From contig NZ_JALOBS010000008.1 of NCBI RefSeq assembly GCF_023228165.1, forward strand, positions 108,048 through 172,047: a stretch of DNA of 64,000 bases, written 5' to 3'. Below, piece after piece: positions 43,321 to 52,671 of this stretch; position 1 is the first letter of the stretch; every line of letters begins with the position of its first letter. Origin of the DNA: Methylomonas sp. Lineage in GTDB: Bacteria > Pseudomonadota > Gammaproteobacteria > Methylococcales > Methylomonadaceae. The notes under the pieces are model-generated. The model had not been told where the DNA came from. It did not search any database and worked only from the letters and a program-made list of their open reading frames with translations. The translations under genes and the position numbers were made by a program.

Positions 43321-44361
43321 TTATTTGCTATTCAAGGCCGCGCCCAATAATTTTGCGGTGACATCAACGAAGGGAATCACCTTTTCATAAGCCATACGGG
43401 TCGGGCCGATCACACCCAACACGCCGACCACTTCATCGTTGATGGAATACGAAGAAGTCACCAGACTGCAATGATCGAAGGCCCGATAACCGGATTCTTC
43501 GCCGATAAAAATCTGTACGCCTTCAGCCAGCAGGCACTGATCCAGCAGATGAATCACCCCGCGTTTTTGGCTGAAAGCTTCGAATAACTGCTTCAAACGT
43601 TCCATGTCGGATAATTCCGAAAAACCCATTAAATTGGTTTCGCCACTCAGCACATAATCGTCCTTGGGCTGCTGGGCGAAGGTTAGCTGCGCCATATTGA
43701 CCGCATCTATCATGCCCTGATTGACCTGCCTACGATCCTGATCCATCTCTTTTAAGATCAAATCCCTGATCTTGGCCAGACTGCGTCCGGCAAACACCGA
43801 ATTCAGATAATTGGCGGCTTGCTGCAATTCCGCCGGGCTATATAACCGGTCGGTGTGAATGATCTTGTTATGCACTTCCTGGCCGTCGGTGACAAATATC
43901 ACCAACACCCGGGTATTGGACATCGGCAAAAATTCGATATGCCGCAGCGTCACGGTTTCCCGGCGCGGCAGGGTCACCACGCCGGCCATTTTGGTCACGT
44001 CCGAAAGCAGGCGGGACGCCTTGTTCAGTACGTCGCCGGGCCCGTCGTATTCTGTCAGCAAACTATTTTGCAGCTGATCCAGTTCGCTGGATTCCAAAGG
44101 TTTGACCGTCAACAGACTGTTGACAAACAACCGGTAGCCGCTGACGGTTGGCACCCTGCCGGCCGAGGTATGCGGTGAATGGATCAAGCCCATGTCCTCC
44201 AAGTCGGCCATCACATTGCGAATGGTGGCCGGACTGAGCTTTAGATTGGGATCTTTCGACAATACCCGCGATCCCACGGGCTGACCGTCGTGAATATAAC
44301 GCTCCACCAGTGTTTTCAATAAATAGAGCGATCTTTCGTTTAAATCCTGATTGCTTGCCAC
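43321..44361 (-). CDS. hrcA: Heat-inducible transcription repressor HrcA
   Basis: HrcA represses the heat-shock operon at CIRCE. The N-terminal winged helix (LNERSLYLLKTLVERYIHDGQPVGSRVLS, SPATIRNVMADLEDMGLIHSPHTSAGRVPT) is intact, and the GAF-like regulatory domain follows. I prefer GTG 44361, preceded by GGGTGATGGT, over TTG 44373. The CIRCE element lies 22 bases upstream, giving autoregulation of the whole hrcA-grpE-dnaK-dnaJ operon. Confidence 0.96.
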   Translation of the reverse strand: MASNQDLNERSLYLLKTLVERYIHDGQPVGSRVLSKDPNLKLSPATIRNVMADLEDMGLIHSPHTSAGRVPTVSGYRLFVNSLLTVKPLESSELDQLQNSLLTEYDGPGDVLNKASRLLSDVTKMAGVVTLPRRETVTLRHIEFLPMSNTRVLVIFVTDGQEVHNKIIHTDRLYSPAELQQAANYLNSVFAGRSLAKIRDLILKEMDQDRRQVNQGMIDAVNMAQLTFAQQPKDDYVLSGETNLMGFSELSDMERLKQLFEAFSQKRGVIHLLDQCLLAEGVQIFIGEESGYRAFDHCSLVTSSYSINDEVVGVLGVIGPTRMAYEKVIPFVDVTAKLLGAALNSK

Positions 44362-44382
44362 ACCATCACCCAAAGTCGACTG

Positions 44383-44409
44383 TTAGCACTCTAAATACGA
44401 GAGTGCCAG
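44383..44409 (-). promoter_or_regulatory. CIRCE operator
   Basis: TTAGCACTC-N9-GAGTGCCAG against the consensus TTAGCACTC-N9-GAGTGCTAA: the left arm is perfect and the right arm matches at seven of nine positions. It lies directly upstream of hrcA and overlaps the expected transcription start of the promoter beside it. It is the binding site for HrcA. Confidence 0.95.
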
Positions 44410-44412
44410 AGA

Positions 44413-44441
44413 AAACTATCAGCTGGACATACCCTTGTCAA
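44413..44441 (-). promoter_or_regulatory. Sigma-70-type promoter of the hrcA operon
   Basis: On the minus strand a perfect -35 TTGACA (44436-44441) is followed after 17 bases by TAGTTT (44413-44418). Transcription would start at about 44406, inside the CIRCE repeat, which explains repression by HrcA. Confidence 0.8.
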
Positions 44442-44615
44442 CTGAGTGTTGCTTGGCCGCTAAATTCCTAAACCAACAGCATCGACCGCTATCCAGTTGT
44501 TTCGCCCAACATCTTCGCGGATAATCCAAGGCCAATCACAAAACCAAACCTTAAATTGGCTAACCGGCAATACCTGGCAATCCGCTTTCCTTCATACACC
44601 CATGCGCTCATACCT

Positions 44616-45740
44616 ATGAAACATCCGGAATTCCCACTCACCGACCAGCTGATTTATCTCAACCACGCCGCCGTCGCACCCTGGCCCAAACGTACCAGCG
44701 ATACAGTCATTGCCTTTGCCGAACAAAACAGCCGCTTCGGCTCGCATTTTTATTTGGACTGGCTGAAGAAAGAAGCCGAATTGCGCCGGCAACTGCAAAC
44801 CTTGCTCAATGCCGCCTCCTCTGAGGATATAGCTCTGGTGAAAAACACCTCGGAAGCCTTGTCTTTTGTAGCCTATGGCCTACCCTGGCAGTCCGGCGAC
44901 AATATCGTTTCCAGCAATGAAGAATTTCCATCCAACCGCTTGCCCTGGCAATCGCTAGCCGACCAGGGCGTGGAATTCCGTCAGGCCGATCTCGGCGGCA
45001 CGGATACGCCGGAAGATGCCTTGTTTGCGTTGGTAGACGACCGCACCCGCCTGCTCACCATCAGCTCGATCCAGTTTGCATCCGGCTTGCGCATGGACTT
45101 GCCCCGCATCGGTGAATTTTGCAAACAGCGCGGCATTCTGTTTTGCGTGGACGCCATTCAAAGCCTGGGCGCGGTGCAATTCGACGCCCAGGCCTGTCAG
45201 GCCGACTTTGTAATGGCTGACGGCCACAAGTGGATGTTCGGGCCGGAAGGCCTGGGAGTGTTTTACAGCACGGCCGAAGCCAGAGCACAACTCATGCTGA
45301 CTCAATACGGTTGGCACATGATGAAGGATATCCATAATTACGAAAATGTACCCTGGGAAATTCACCCCGGCGCCCGCCGCTTCGAATGCGGCAGTCCCAA
45401 TATGCTGGGTATCCAAGCGCTATCCGCCAGCTTGTCGTTGCTGTTGGAAACCGGCATGGAGACTGTCGAGGCAAAGGTAATCGAGCGCAGCGATTATTTA
45501 AAAGCCGCCATTGCCGATCATCCGCAACTGGTTTTATTGTCCAACCGGCAAAGCCCGCTTAAATCGGGTATCGTGGTGTTCAAACATCAAAGTCACGACA
45601 ATCAGGCTCTGTATCAACATTTGCAACAAAACGGCGTGGTATGCGCGTTGCGCGGCGGCGGCATCCGTTTTTCGCCACATTTTTATAACAGTTTTACGGA
45701 ACTCGATCGAGCATTGAAACTTGCGGTCGCTCTAATCTAA
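44616..45740 (+). CDS. Class V aminotransferase (cysteine desulfurase-like)
   Basis: The PLP-dependent enzyme of about 374 residues starts MKHPEFPLTDQLIYLNHAAVAPW, with the NHAA substrate-binding loop. It has KNTSEALSFVAYGL, the cofactor Asp in FCVDAIQSLGAVQFD, and the Schiff-base Lys in ADGHKWMFGPEG. It lacks an obvious mobile Cys loop, so desulfurase activity is uncertain; related families include isopenicillin N epimerase-like and selenocysteine lyase-like enzymes. ATG 44616 was chosen because the upstream codons have no family match. It is divergent from the hrcA operon. Confidence 0.85.
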   Translation: MKHPEFPLTDQLIYLNHAAVAPWPKRTSDTVIAFAEQNSRFGSHFYLDWLKKEAELRRQLQTLLNAASSEDIALVKNTSEALSFVAYGLPWQSGDNIVSSNEEFPSNRLPWQSLADQGVEFRQADLGGTDTPEDALFALVDDRTRLLTISSIQFASGLRMDLPRIGEFCKQRGILFCVDAIQSLGAVQFDAQACQADFVMADGHKWMFGPEGLGVFYSTAEARAQLMLTQYGWHMMKDIHNYENVPWEIHPGARRFECGSPNMLGIQALSASLSLLLETGMETVEAKVIERSDYLKAAIADHPQLVLLSNRQSPLKSGIVVFKHQSHDNQALYQHLQQNGVVCALRGGGIRFSPHFYNSFTELDRALKLAVALI

Positions 45741-45752
45741 AGCGATGGCGGC

Positions 45753-45869
45753 GAAAAACCGAGAAGAAAACATTCACCGGTATTCAAAGCCAAAGTAGCG
45801 TTGTCAACCCTGGCAGCTGATAAAACTCTGGCTCGGCTCAATCAGGAATCTGAAGCTCATCAGAATGGT
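45753..45869 (+). pseudogene. IS3-family OrfA N-terminal remnant
   Basis: The frame reads KPRRKHSPVFKAKVALSTL, then AADKTLARLNQESEAHQNG, which matches the helix-turn-helix start of IS3-family OrfA proteins (FKAKVALxALxxDKTLAELxxxFxVHPNQ). The frame then loses similarity. No downstream OrfB or inverted repeats are seen, so this is a dead fragment. The rest of the gap to 46140 shows no gene; it should include the promoter of the next regulator. Confidence 0.6.
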
Positions 45870-46140
45870 AATCCCCCATTTTTAACCGCTCTCAAAATCG
45901 GCATCGTCCTGTACGTCAGGGTATTCATCCCGGAGTTATCGGGAAACCGGTCGCGGCACCGCTCGTTGTGTCAATCGACCTTCGTGCCGTTAAAGTTCAA
46001 TAAAATCAAGATAGTTATGAAATATAATACGGTATACTTGCCATCATCAATCCCTTAGCGACATGACATAACCACGCCCGGCTTCAGATAATGGTCCGGC
46101 AACCAAAGCTATGTTCCCGCACCAAATGAGGAGCGCCAAA

Positions 46141-47724
46141 GTGCATTTTGCATTTGAAGACTACTTGCTCGATCCCGTTCGGCGGGAGTTGACCGGGGCA
46201 ACAGGCGGGATTATTGTTGGCCCGCAAGTCTTTGATCTCTTGATTTACCTGGTGGAAAACCGCGAACGCGTGGTCAGCAAGGATGACATGCTTGATGCGG
46301 TTTGGTGTGGACGGATCGTTTCGGAATCAACCCTGACCAGTCACATTAACGCAGCGCGCAAGGCGATTGGGGATAATGGTCGGGATCAGCGCCTAATCCG
46401 AACGGTTGCGCGCAAAGGATTTCGATTCGTCGGCGAAGTCAAGGAAACAGCATCGGCGGCGGACATGAGTTCAGTAAAGGTTGATTTGACAAAATCGACT
46501 GAGTCCCTTCTTAGCGCGCCGGTCCTTCCCGAAAAACCTGCCATTGCCGTCTTGCCGTTCCTTAATTTGAGCGGCGATTTCGCGCAGGCGTATTTTGCGG
46601 ACGGCGTGGTGGAGGATATCATCACGGCCTTGTCGCGCATGCGCTGGCTGTATGTCATTGCGCGCAACTCCAGCTTCACCTATAAGGGCCTCGCCGTGGA
46701 CATGAGGCAGGTGGGTCGCGAACTGGGCGTGCGCTATGTGCTGGAAGGCAGCGTCCGAAAATCTGCAAACCGTGTACGCATCACCGGCAAGCTGATCGAT
46801 GCAGCGACCGGAAGGAATCTCTGGGCGGAGCGTTTCGAGAGCACGCTTGACGACATCTTCGATCTCCAGGATCAGGTCGCCGCCAGCGTAGTAGGCGCTA
46901 TCGTGCCGCAGGTCGAACATGCCGAGATTGAACGCGCCAAGCGGAAACCCACTGAAAACCTCGACGCCTACGACTATTATCTGCGCGGCGTGGCGAACGT
47001 ACACAAAGGAAGCAAGAACGCGATTGACGAAGCGCTCTTGCTATTTTCGAAGGCGATAGAGCTTGATCCGAATTACGCTTCCGCTTATGCGATGGCGGCA
47101 TGGTGTCATTTCTGGCACAAAATCAACGGTTGGATGAAGGACCCTGTGCGGGAAATTGCCGAAGGCACTCGCTTGGCCCACCAAGCCGTGGAATTAGGTA
47201 AGAACGATGCCGTCGCGCTCACCCGAAGTGGCCATGCGCTTGGGCATCTGAGTGGAGACCTCGATGCCGGTATTGCATTGTTGGATAGAGCGCTGGTACT
47301 CAACCCGAACCTGGCTGCAGCCTGGTTCCTGGGCGGATTTCTGCGAGTCTGGCATGGTGAGCCCGACAGCGCCATTGAACATTTCGAGCACGCCATGCGT
47401 TTGAGCCCACTTGATCCCGAAATATACCGAATGCAGGCCGGATTGGCGGCAGCGCACCTGTTCGCCGGGCGCTTCAATATCGCTTCGTCATGGGCAGAGA
47501 AGGCCTTCACGGATTTGCCCACATTCCTGATGGTGGTCGCCATCATCGCGGCCAGCCATGCGTTGGCCGGGCGAATGGACGAAGCGCGGCGAGCCATGCG
47601 CCATTTGCGCCGGCTCGATGCTTCGTTGCGTATCGCCAATCTGAAAGACTGGCTGCCGATACATCGACCGCAAGATTTCGCCACGCTCGCAGACGGCCTG
47701 CGAAGAGCAGGATTACCGGAATAA
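46141..47724 (+). CDS. CadC-like winged-helix regulator with TolB-like and TPR domains
   Basis: Residues 1-95 form an OmpR/CadC-type DNA-binding domain (DYLLDPVRRELTG, VFDLLIYLVENRERVVSKDDMLDAVW, RKAIGDNGRDQRLIRTVARKGFRFVG). A TolB-like domain follows (about 125-250; AIAVLPFLNLSGDFAQAYFADGVVEDIITALSR) and then TPR repeats. This layout is common in regulators of Rhizobiales and related bacteria. I take GTG 46141, preceded by GAGGAG, over upstream ATGs. The gene converges with the four-gene operon below and is GC-rich compared with the core, so the block may have been acquired together. The inducing signal is unknown. Confidence 0.85.
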   Translation: MHFAFEDYLLDPVRRELTGATGGIIVGPQVFDLLIYLVENRERVVSKDDMLDAVWCGRIVSESTLTSHINAARKAIGDNGRDQRLIRTVARKGFRFVGEVKETASAADMSSVKVDLTKSTESLLSAPVLPEKPAIAVLPFLNLSGDFAQAYFADGVVEDIITALSRMRWLYVIARNSSFTYKGLAVDMRQVGRELGVRYVLEGSVRKSANRVRITGKLIDAATGRNLWAERFESTLDDIFDLQDQVAASVVGAIVPQVEHAEIERAKRKPTENLDAYDYYLRGVANVHKGSKNAIDEALLLFSKAIELDPNYASAYAMAAWCHFWHKINGWMKDPVREIAEGTRLAHQAVELGKNDAVALTRSGHALGHLSGDLDAGIALLDRALVLNPNLAAAWFLGGFLRVWHGEPDSAIEHFEHAMRLSPLDPEIYRMQAGLAAAHLFAGRFNIASSWAEKAFTDLPTFLMVVAIIAASHALAGRMDEARRAMRHLRRLDASLRIANLKDWLPIHRPQDFATLADGLRRAGLPE

Positions 47725-47767
47725 ATAAAGGCCGGAAAACACGCTCGGGCGGACTTGCACGATCGGC

Positions 47768-48520
47768 CTAGGCCAGACCCAGGCCGCCATCGACCGCAAT
47801 GACTTGGCCCGTTACCCATGTGGAAGCCGGATCGGCCAGCGAGACGATCCAGCGGGCCACTTCATCCGGATTGCCGCGCCGCTTGAGCGGGATGCGTTCG
47901 CGTTCCTGCTCCTTGATGACTGCAGCCCGTTCCGGTGTGAGCCCCATCATGCCCGTTAACGCGGCCGATTCAGTCGGACCGGCCGCGATAGCATTGACGC
48001 GGACACCATGGGGAGCCAGCTCCAGCGCCCAGCAGCGAGTGAGATGCTCCAATGCCGACTTGCTGGCGGCGTAATGAGAGAGTCCGGCTGCCGGCTTGTG
48101 GCCGAATGTGCTCGAGATATTGATGATCGTTCCTTTCGTCGCCATCAGATAAGGGAGCGCAGCCCTTGCAAGAAGACTCGGACCCAGCACGTTCACGGCG
48201 AGGATGTGTGCGATTCGATCGGCGGTGGCTTCGGCCAGCGGGAGCATGGCACCCGCGCCGGCGTTGTTCACCAGCACATCGAGGCGGCCCCATGAATCGA
48301 TGGCCCGTGCAACGGTGCGCACGGCATCGTCGGGCAAAGCGGCATCCGCAACCAGGCCAATAAGGTTGGGGTGGGCTGCGGCGGCGGCCTCGATCGGCGC
48401 CACGCGGCGACCCGTGATAATCGTCTTTGCCCCCTGTCTGGCAAAGGTCAATGCCGCGGCGCGGCCGATGCCTGAGCTTCCGCCCGTAACAATGACGACC
48501 TTATCGTTCAATCTAGACAT
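47768..48520 (-). CDS. Short-chain dehydrogenase/reductase
   Basis: A classical SDR of 250 residues: cofactor loop TGGSSGIGRAAALTFARQGAK, NNAGAG, catalytic Ser-x-Tyr-x-Lys in INISSTFGHKPAAGLSHYAASKSALEH, and the C-terminal SDR tail VTGQVIAVDGGLGLA. It would use NAD(P)H on an unknown alcohol or ketone. It is the last gene of the apparent operon NmrA-like, cupin, CMD and SDR, with about 240 non-coding bases before it. It is GC-rich and converges with the regulator. Confidence 0.88.
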   Translation of the reverse strand: MSRLNDKVVIVTGGSSGIGRAAALTFARQGAKTIITGRRVAPIEAAAAAHPNLIGLVADAALPDDAVRTVARAIDSWGRLDVLVNNAGAGAMLPLAEATADRIAHILAVNVLGPSLLARAALPYLMATKGTIINISSTFGHKPAAGLSHYAASKSALEHLTRCWALELAPHGVRVNAIAAGPTESAALTGMMGLTPERAAVIKEQERERIPLKRRGNPDEVARWIVSLADPASTWVTGQVIAVDGGLGLA

Positions 48521-48757
48521 GACATTTCCTCATTACATCATGGATGGCCATTAAGTTGCCGAAGGCCAGTCCGGCCCGTCCAATCCGGACGGACCCTTAT
48601 TGTCGGATCGCTGGCAGGTAAGGATAGCCGCAGGGCCTCGCCGAGTCGCGCATCCTGGTCGAACGATTCCGCTGCCGGGCCGTTCGCTCGGTCACGCCGG
48701 TTTCGTGGCAATTCGGCAGGCCGAGGGCCTGTTCTTCCCGCGACCATTATCCTCCTC

Positions 48758-49213
48758 TCACGCCGCTCGCTTGCGGTCCGCCGGATGCTGCAGGCGAAAG
48801 CCGATCGCCAGCCTGTTCCAGGCATTAATCATGGCTATACCAATGGAAAGGGCGATGAGCTCGTCTTCGGAAAAGGTGCTTTTCGCCTCTTCGTAGACGG
48901 CATCCGCGGCGTGGCTCTCTGCGATTCGGGTGAGCGACTCAGCCCAACCGAGAGCCGTGCGTTCGCGTTCCGAATAGAGCTCGGATTCGCGCCAGGCGCT
49001 CAGGAGCATCAGCCTGACCTCGTCCTCCCCCTGTTTGAGCGCGTCTTGCCGATGCATATGCAGGCAATGCGCGCAGCCATTGATCTGGGATACCCGCACC
49101 TTGACGAGTTCGAGCAGCTTGGGGTCGAATTGTTTTGAAATCCAGGTTTCGGCGGCAATGAGGCTGTCGATACCCTCGTTCTTTTGGGCAAAAATGTTCA
49201 GTCGCTGAGTCAT
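48758..49213 (-). CDS. Carboxymuconolactone decarboxylase/AhpD-like protein
   Basis: The 151-residue protein has the AhpD-type active motif NGCAHCLHMH with the Cys-x-x-Cys and following His pair. Around it are helical segments of the CMD fold (LLELVKVRVSQIN, RERTALGWAESLTRI, FSEDELIALSIGIAMINAWNRLAI). Members act as peroxidase reductants or decarboxylases; the CxxC favours a redox role. It belongs to the four-gene operon here, 38 bases after the cupin gene. Confidence 0.88.
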   Translation of the reverse strand: MTQRLNIFAQKNEGIDSLIAAETWISKQFDPKLLELVKVRVSQINGCAHCLHMHRQDALKQGEDEVRLMLLSAWRESELYSERERTALGWAESLTRIAESHAADAVYEEAKSTFSEDELIALSIGIAMINAWNRLAIGFRLQHPADRKRAA

Positions 49214-49250
49214 GTTGATCTCCTTGGTTTCCGATCGGGATACGTTGTGG

Positions 49251-49667
49251 TCATTTAGAAAAGGTCGTCAGCGCTTTTTCGTCGGTATCGACAACGAACA
49301 CGGCGAGCAGGCGCGCAGGCTGGCTAGCGCTTGCATTCTCACTGACACTGTGACGGTCGCCGGGATGCTCTGAGAAACTTTCGCCGGCACGGTAGGTAGT
49401 GACCGGCCAGTCGTGGACTTGGCTCCGGATCGCGCCTTGCAGAACCGTCGCATAGATGAATGCGGAGTTCGGGTGGGTATGCGCGGGCGATGTGCCGCCG
49501 GGGGCATACTCGACCAGCACGCCACGCATACTCTTGCCGGGCACGTTCGGGAGCTCGTGGTCGTAGACCATCGTCACTTTCGACCTGTCGTCCGAGGCAT
49601 CGGCGGCGGGTACTGCACTCATATGGGTTGCCGCAAGCATCGCGGCAGTAAGTAATCTTGCAATCAT
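49251..49667 (-). CDS. Exported cupin-domain protein
   Basis: A signal peptide (about 1-24, ending VPAADA) leads into a single cupin domain. Visible motif: GTSPAHTHPNSAFIYATVLQ (His-x-His metal ligands), then GESFSEHPGDRHSVSENAS (second metal-binding His motif). Small cupins of this type bind a metal and may sense or isomerise small molecules; no substrate is known. It lies in the GC-rich operon between the CMD and NmrA-like genes. Confidence 0.82.
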   Translation of the reverse strand: MIARLLTAAMLAATHMSAVPAADASDDRSKVTMVYDHELPNVPGKSMRGVLVEYAPGGTSPAHTHPNSAFIYATVLQGAIRSQVHDWPVTTYRAGESFSEHPGDRHSVSENASASQPARLLAVFVVDTDEKALTTFSK

Positions 49668-49774
49668 GGTTCATCTCCTGTTATGGATGGGTGAAAGAAC
49701 AAAGCCATGGTCGTGGTCCGTCTGGTTGACGGTCGCCACGGCGTCTTATCCCAGTTTAAAGTGCCGAAACGACA

Positions 49775-50518
49775 TCATTGATTGTGTAACCATGCTTCGA
49801 AGCGGGTTGAGCCGATGCGTGGCCCGTCGCCCGGAGTGAGCGATTGATCGTTCAACTCAGTACCGAAATAGCGGGCGTTGACATCGGCGATCACTCGACG
49901 GTTGTCATTGGTGGCGTCGAGATATTGTTGCGCAAATGCGTCCAAGGGAAATCGGTCCGGACCGGCGACTTCGACCATACCATTTATGGGTAGCCCAACC
50001 GCAAGATCGGCAAGCGCGGCGGCGACATCATCCGCTGCAATCGGTTGAAACAACGCAGGCGATAAATAAATCGTGTCACCATCGACGGCAGACTGAATGA
50101 TACTTTTGGCAAACTCGAAGAACTGCGTCGAGCGAAGAATGGTGTACGGAATCTTTGAAGTCTTGACCAGTTTTTCCTGGGCCAGCTTGGCGCGGAAATA
50201 GCCACTATCCAGTAGCCGCTCGGTGCCTACGACTGAAAGGGCCAAGTGATGCCCGACGCCGGCGGCCTCCTCCGCGGCGAGTAGATTGCGACCGGAAATC
50301 TCGAAGAACTCCAACACGGCCTTGTCCTCAAACGAAGGCGCGTTGGCCACGTCGACGACGACTTGAGTGCCGACAAGAACCTCGGCCAGTCCTTCCCGAG
50401 TAATAGTGTTGACGCCCGTATTGGGTGACGCCGCTACAACCTCATGTCCTTTCTGGCGAAGTCTGTAAACAAGCTTTGTTCCGATGAGACCGGTGCCTCC
50501 AATAATAACTATCTTCAT
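49775..50518 (-). CDS. NmrA-like NAD(P)H-binding oxidoreductase
   Basis: An atypical SDR of 247 residues begins MKIVIIGGTGLIGTKLVYRL, with the NAD(P) loop and a following KGHEVVAASPN. It continues with YFRAKLAQEKLVKTSKIPYTILRSTQFFEF, the pattern of NmrA/YtfG-type quinone or nucleotide-sensing proteins. It lacks the classical Tyr-x-x-x-Lys. It is the first gene of the minus-strand operon; its promoter should lie at 50519-50718. The operon may handle oxidised or reactive carbonyl compounds, but that is inference. Confidence 0.82.
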   Translation of the reverse strand: MKIVIIGGTGLIGTKLVYRLRQKGHEVVAASPNTGVNTITREGLAEVLVGTQVVVDVANAPSFEDKAVLEFFEISGRNLLAAEEAAGVGHHLALSVVGTERLLDSGYFRAKLAQEKLVKTSKIPYTILRSTQFFEFAKSIIQSAVDGDTIYLSPALFQPIAADDVAAALADLAVGLPINGMVEVAGPDRFPLDAFAQQYLDATNDNRRVIADVNARYFGTELNDQSLTPGDGPRIGSTRFEAWLHNQ

Positions 50519-50718
50519 ATCTATATCCTCATTGTGATACCGACCGCGCCCATCGCAATCGGTGAGCTAAGGTTACTGGATGGTTGGATAGAAGACCTTG
50601 CGAGGACCTTGAATTACTCTTGAAATTTCCTCTAGCTTTTGTCCAAAAGGAGGATACACGCAGATGGCCGGCTCGAACGGATTCAAGCCTTATGTAATGG
50701 TCAACAAAACCCGGGCAC

Positions 50719-50970
50719 TTGATTAGGATTGTGTCGTTGCATACAGCTAAAATCAGGACTCTTCAAATTGTTCGAGATCAGCAGTTGGTTGTCTGCGGTG
50801 GCTATGATCGTTGCTTAAAAGCATGGTCACCTTCGGATGGAAAACCGGTTGCAACGTTCCTAATTGACGCGGCGGTGCTGGCCGCCGCTTCAGACCGGAC
50901 GGGGAAGATCACTATTGCAGACGATGCGTTCGGCTGCGCCCATTTTCTCCGTTTAGAGAACCGGAGTTGA
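50719..50970 (+). pseudogene. WD40-repeat protein fragment
   Basis: The frame contains QLVVCGGYDRCLKAWSPSDGKPVATFLIDAAVLAAA and ends KITIADDAFGCAHFLRLE, which matches the last blade of WD40 repeat proteins (ivaGDxxGrvHFLrLe). No start or upstream blades are present and the gene is only 83 residues, so it is a remnant of a larger WD40 protein, probably cut by rearrangement next to the IS element. Confidence 0.5.
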
Positions 50971-51055
50971 CTTTCGGCACTGGCAATTCACCTCGTCGTG
51001 GAGTCATTTCATCTTCTGAACTCACATAGTCCATTTTGATAAACCCAACAGTACT

Positions 51056-52156
51056 TAGAGTCTACTCAGCAAATACAACTCATTGATATCAGTACTTATT
51101 TGATGATATTTTCTATAATTAATGCACAAAAAACAGGCCTTTGACTTCAAAAACCGTGCACCTATGATTCAAACCATCAGCTCAAAACAACTGACGATAG
51201 CCGAATTCGACTGGCCCTTTGAAACGGTCTTGGATAAAAACAATCGCTGGGTCAAGCTGAGCGAATGCATCCCTTGGGATGAACTGGCTGAAAGCTATTA
51301 TCAAGGCCTGTCGGCTGATCGAGGCCGGCCTTTGAAAGACGCGCGACTGGTGATAGGCGCCGTGATCATCAAACACAAGCTGTGCCTGTCGGATGTAGAA
51401 ACCGTGCTCCAGATCCAGAAAAACCCGTACCTGCAATATTTCGTAGGGTTGCCTGGTTATCAGGCGGCGGCACCGTTTGCACCATCGTTATTGGTCGAAA
51501 TCCGCAAGCACCGGCTGACGCGGCTCAGCGTTCCGAGCCTGATATCGGCCCAATCGAGGAAAAGCCCAGTGACTCCCCGGAAACGGCCTCTGAGCCGGAA
51601 GCCACGAAGCCTGCGCATCGCGGCCAATTGATTTTAGATGCCACCGTGGTGGAACAAGCCATCCGGTTTCCCACCGACTTGAGTTTGTTGAACGAAGCAC
51701 GTGAATTCAGTGAACACATCATCGACACCCTGTGTGCCGATCTGAAGGTTGTCAATAAACCCAGAACCTACCGCCGGAAAGCCGCTCGGGCGCCCCAAAT
51801 AAGTCACCGACGCCAATCGCGAACAGGTCAAGCAAGCCAAGGCGCAACGCAGACAGGACTATTTGCAACGCATTCCCATCGAGGGCAAATTCGGCCAAGG
51901 CAAAAAGGGTTACCGGCTCAACTACATCCGGGCCAAGCGTGCCAACACCTCATTCGCCTGGATCAATGCCATTTTCCTGGTCATGAATCTGTTGATCCTG
52001 GAAAGGATCTTTTTTGTCCTCAGCAAAGGCCATCTTGCTGGTTTGATGCAGGCAATTGCACATGTATGGGAACAATGGGTTTTAACACCGCGCGCTCAGC
52101 CCCGCTTAGCCCGCCGACTTGGACATGTTTATGGCTGATTTACTGAGCAAACTCTA
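51056..52156 (+). mobile_element. Degraded IS5-type insertion sequence
   Basis: The ends are imperfect inverted repeats: TAGAGTCTACTCAGCAAAT at the left and, read inward from the right, TAGAGTTTGCTCAGTAAAT. They enclose a broken transposase. At 1.1 kb the element is shorter than an intact member of this type would be, because of an internal deletion. No clear target duplication is seen. It is no longer autonomous. Confidence 0.7.
51122..52138 (+). pseudogene. IS5-family transposase, frameshifted and internally deleted
   Basis: The N-terminus reads FDWPFETVLDKNNRWVKLSE and LPWD-like text, then HKLCLSDVETVLQIQKNPYLQYFVGLPGYQAAAPFAPSL, as in IS5-type transposases. The frame then shifts near 51490; residues such as LILDATVVEQAIRFPTDLSLLN (start of the DDE region) are in another frame. 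After YRRKA, a large part of the catalytic domain is missing, and the tail IPIEGKFGQGKKGYRLNYIR and FAWINAIFLVMNLL returns in the first frame. It is inactive. Confidence 0.8.
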
Positions 52157-52671
52157 TTTACGAGCGATTTTAAAAAATCGTAAGGTTAGGTATTTTTAAT
52201 ACAACTTATGACATTATCCGCCGCAAAAACAATCGACGCGAGTGGAGCCATTCTGCTAACAGGCGTTTGGGCGATAGACGGTTTCGTCGTGCTGAGGCAA
52301 CTGGAAAAAGCCGCGGCGGAGCTGCAAAGCTAGACTACGATACCAAACGGCGAAAGGCTGCGGTGCTGCGGTGCTGAGTGGCGAAATTCGGCGAAATCGG
52401 TTAGGGCGCCGGTCTCTCGAAGGAGAATACCTCCTATCGGCGGGAGTGACGTTGCGCAACACCGGAGGTGGCGATTCTAGAATCGTTTGGGAAAACCGGC
52501 CGCCGGATTTCATGGTGCGGCAGGTTCGTGTTCGATGCGGAGGCCACGGCAGTTCACGTGGGACGGCGGCCAAGCGCGGGGGTAACCGGCGCCGCAAAAC
52601 TTTCCGGACAAGGGGAAAATGGCGTCGATTAACTTCCACTCCAGATCATTCAAGCGCCGGCGTTCTATCCC
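52157..52671. other. Gap between IS remnant and lipoxygenase gene
   Basis: About 515 GC-rich bases with no convincing coding frame on either strand. ORFs present are low-complexity and Arg/Pro-rich, as expected by chance at high GC. It may hold decayed mobile-element sequence. The lipoxygenase gene ends at its right border. Confidence 0.45.

Noticed and set aside
48538..48825. ORF in the 237-base gap between the SDR and CMD genes
   Set aside because: It overlaps the CMD gene, is Arg-rich and has no family pattern.
52256..52639. ORF of 127 codons rich in Arg and Pro upstream of the lipoxygenase gene end
   Set aside because: Composition is that of a random high-GC frame; no domain and no ribosome site.
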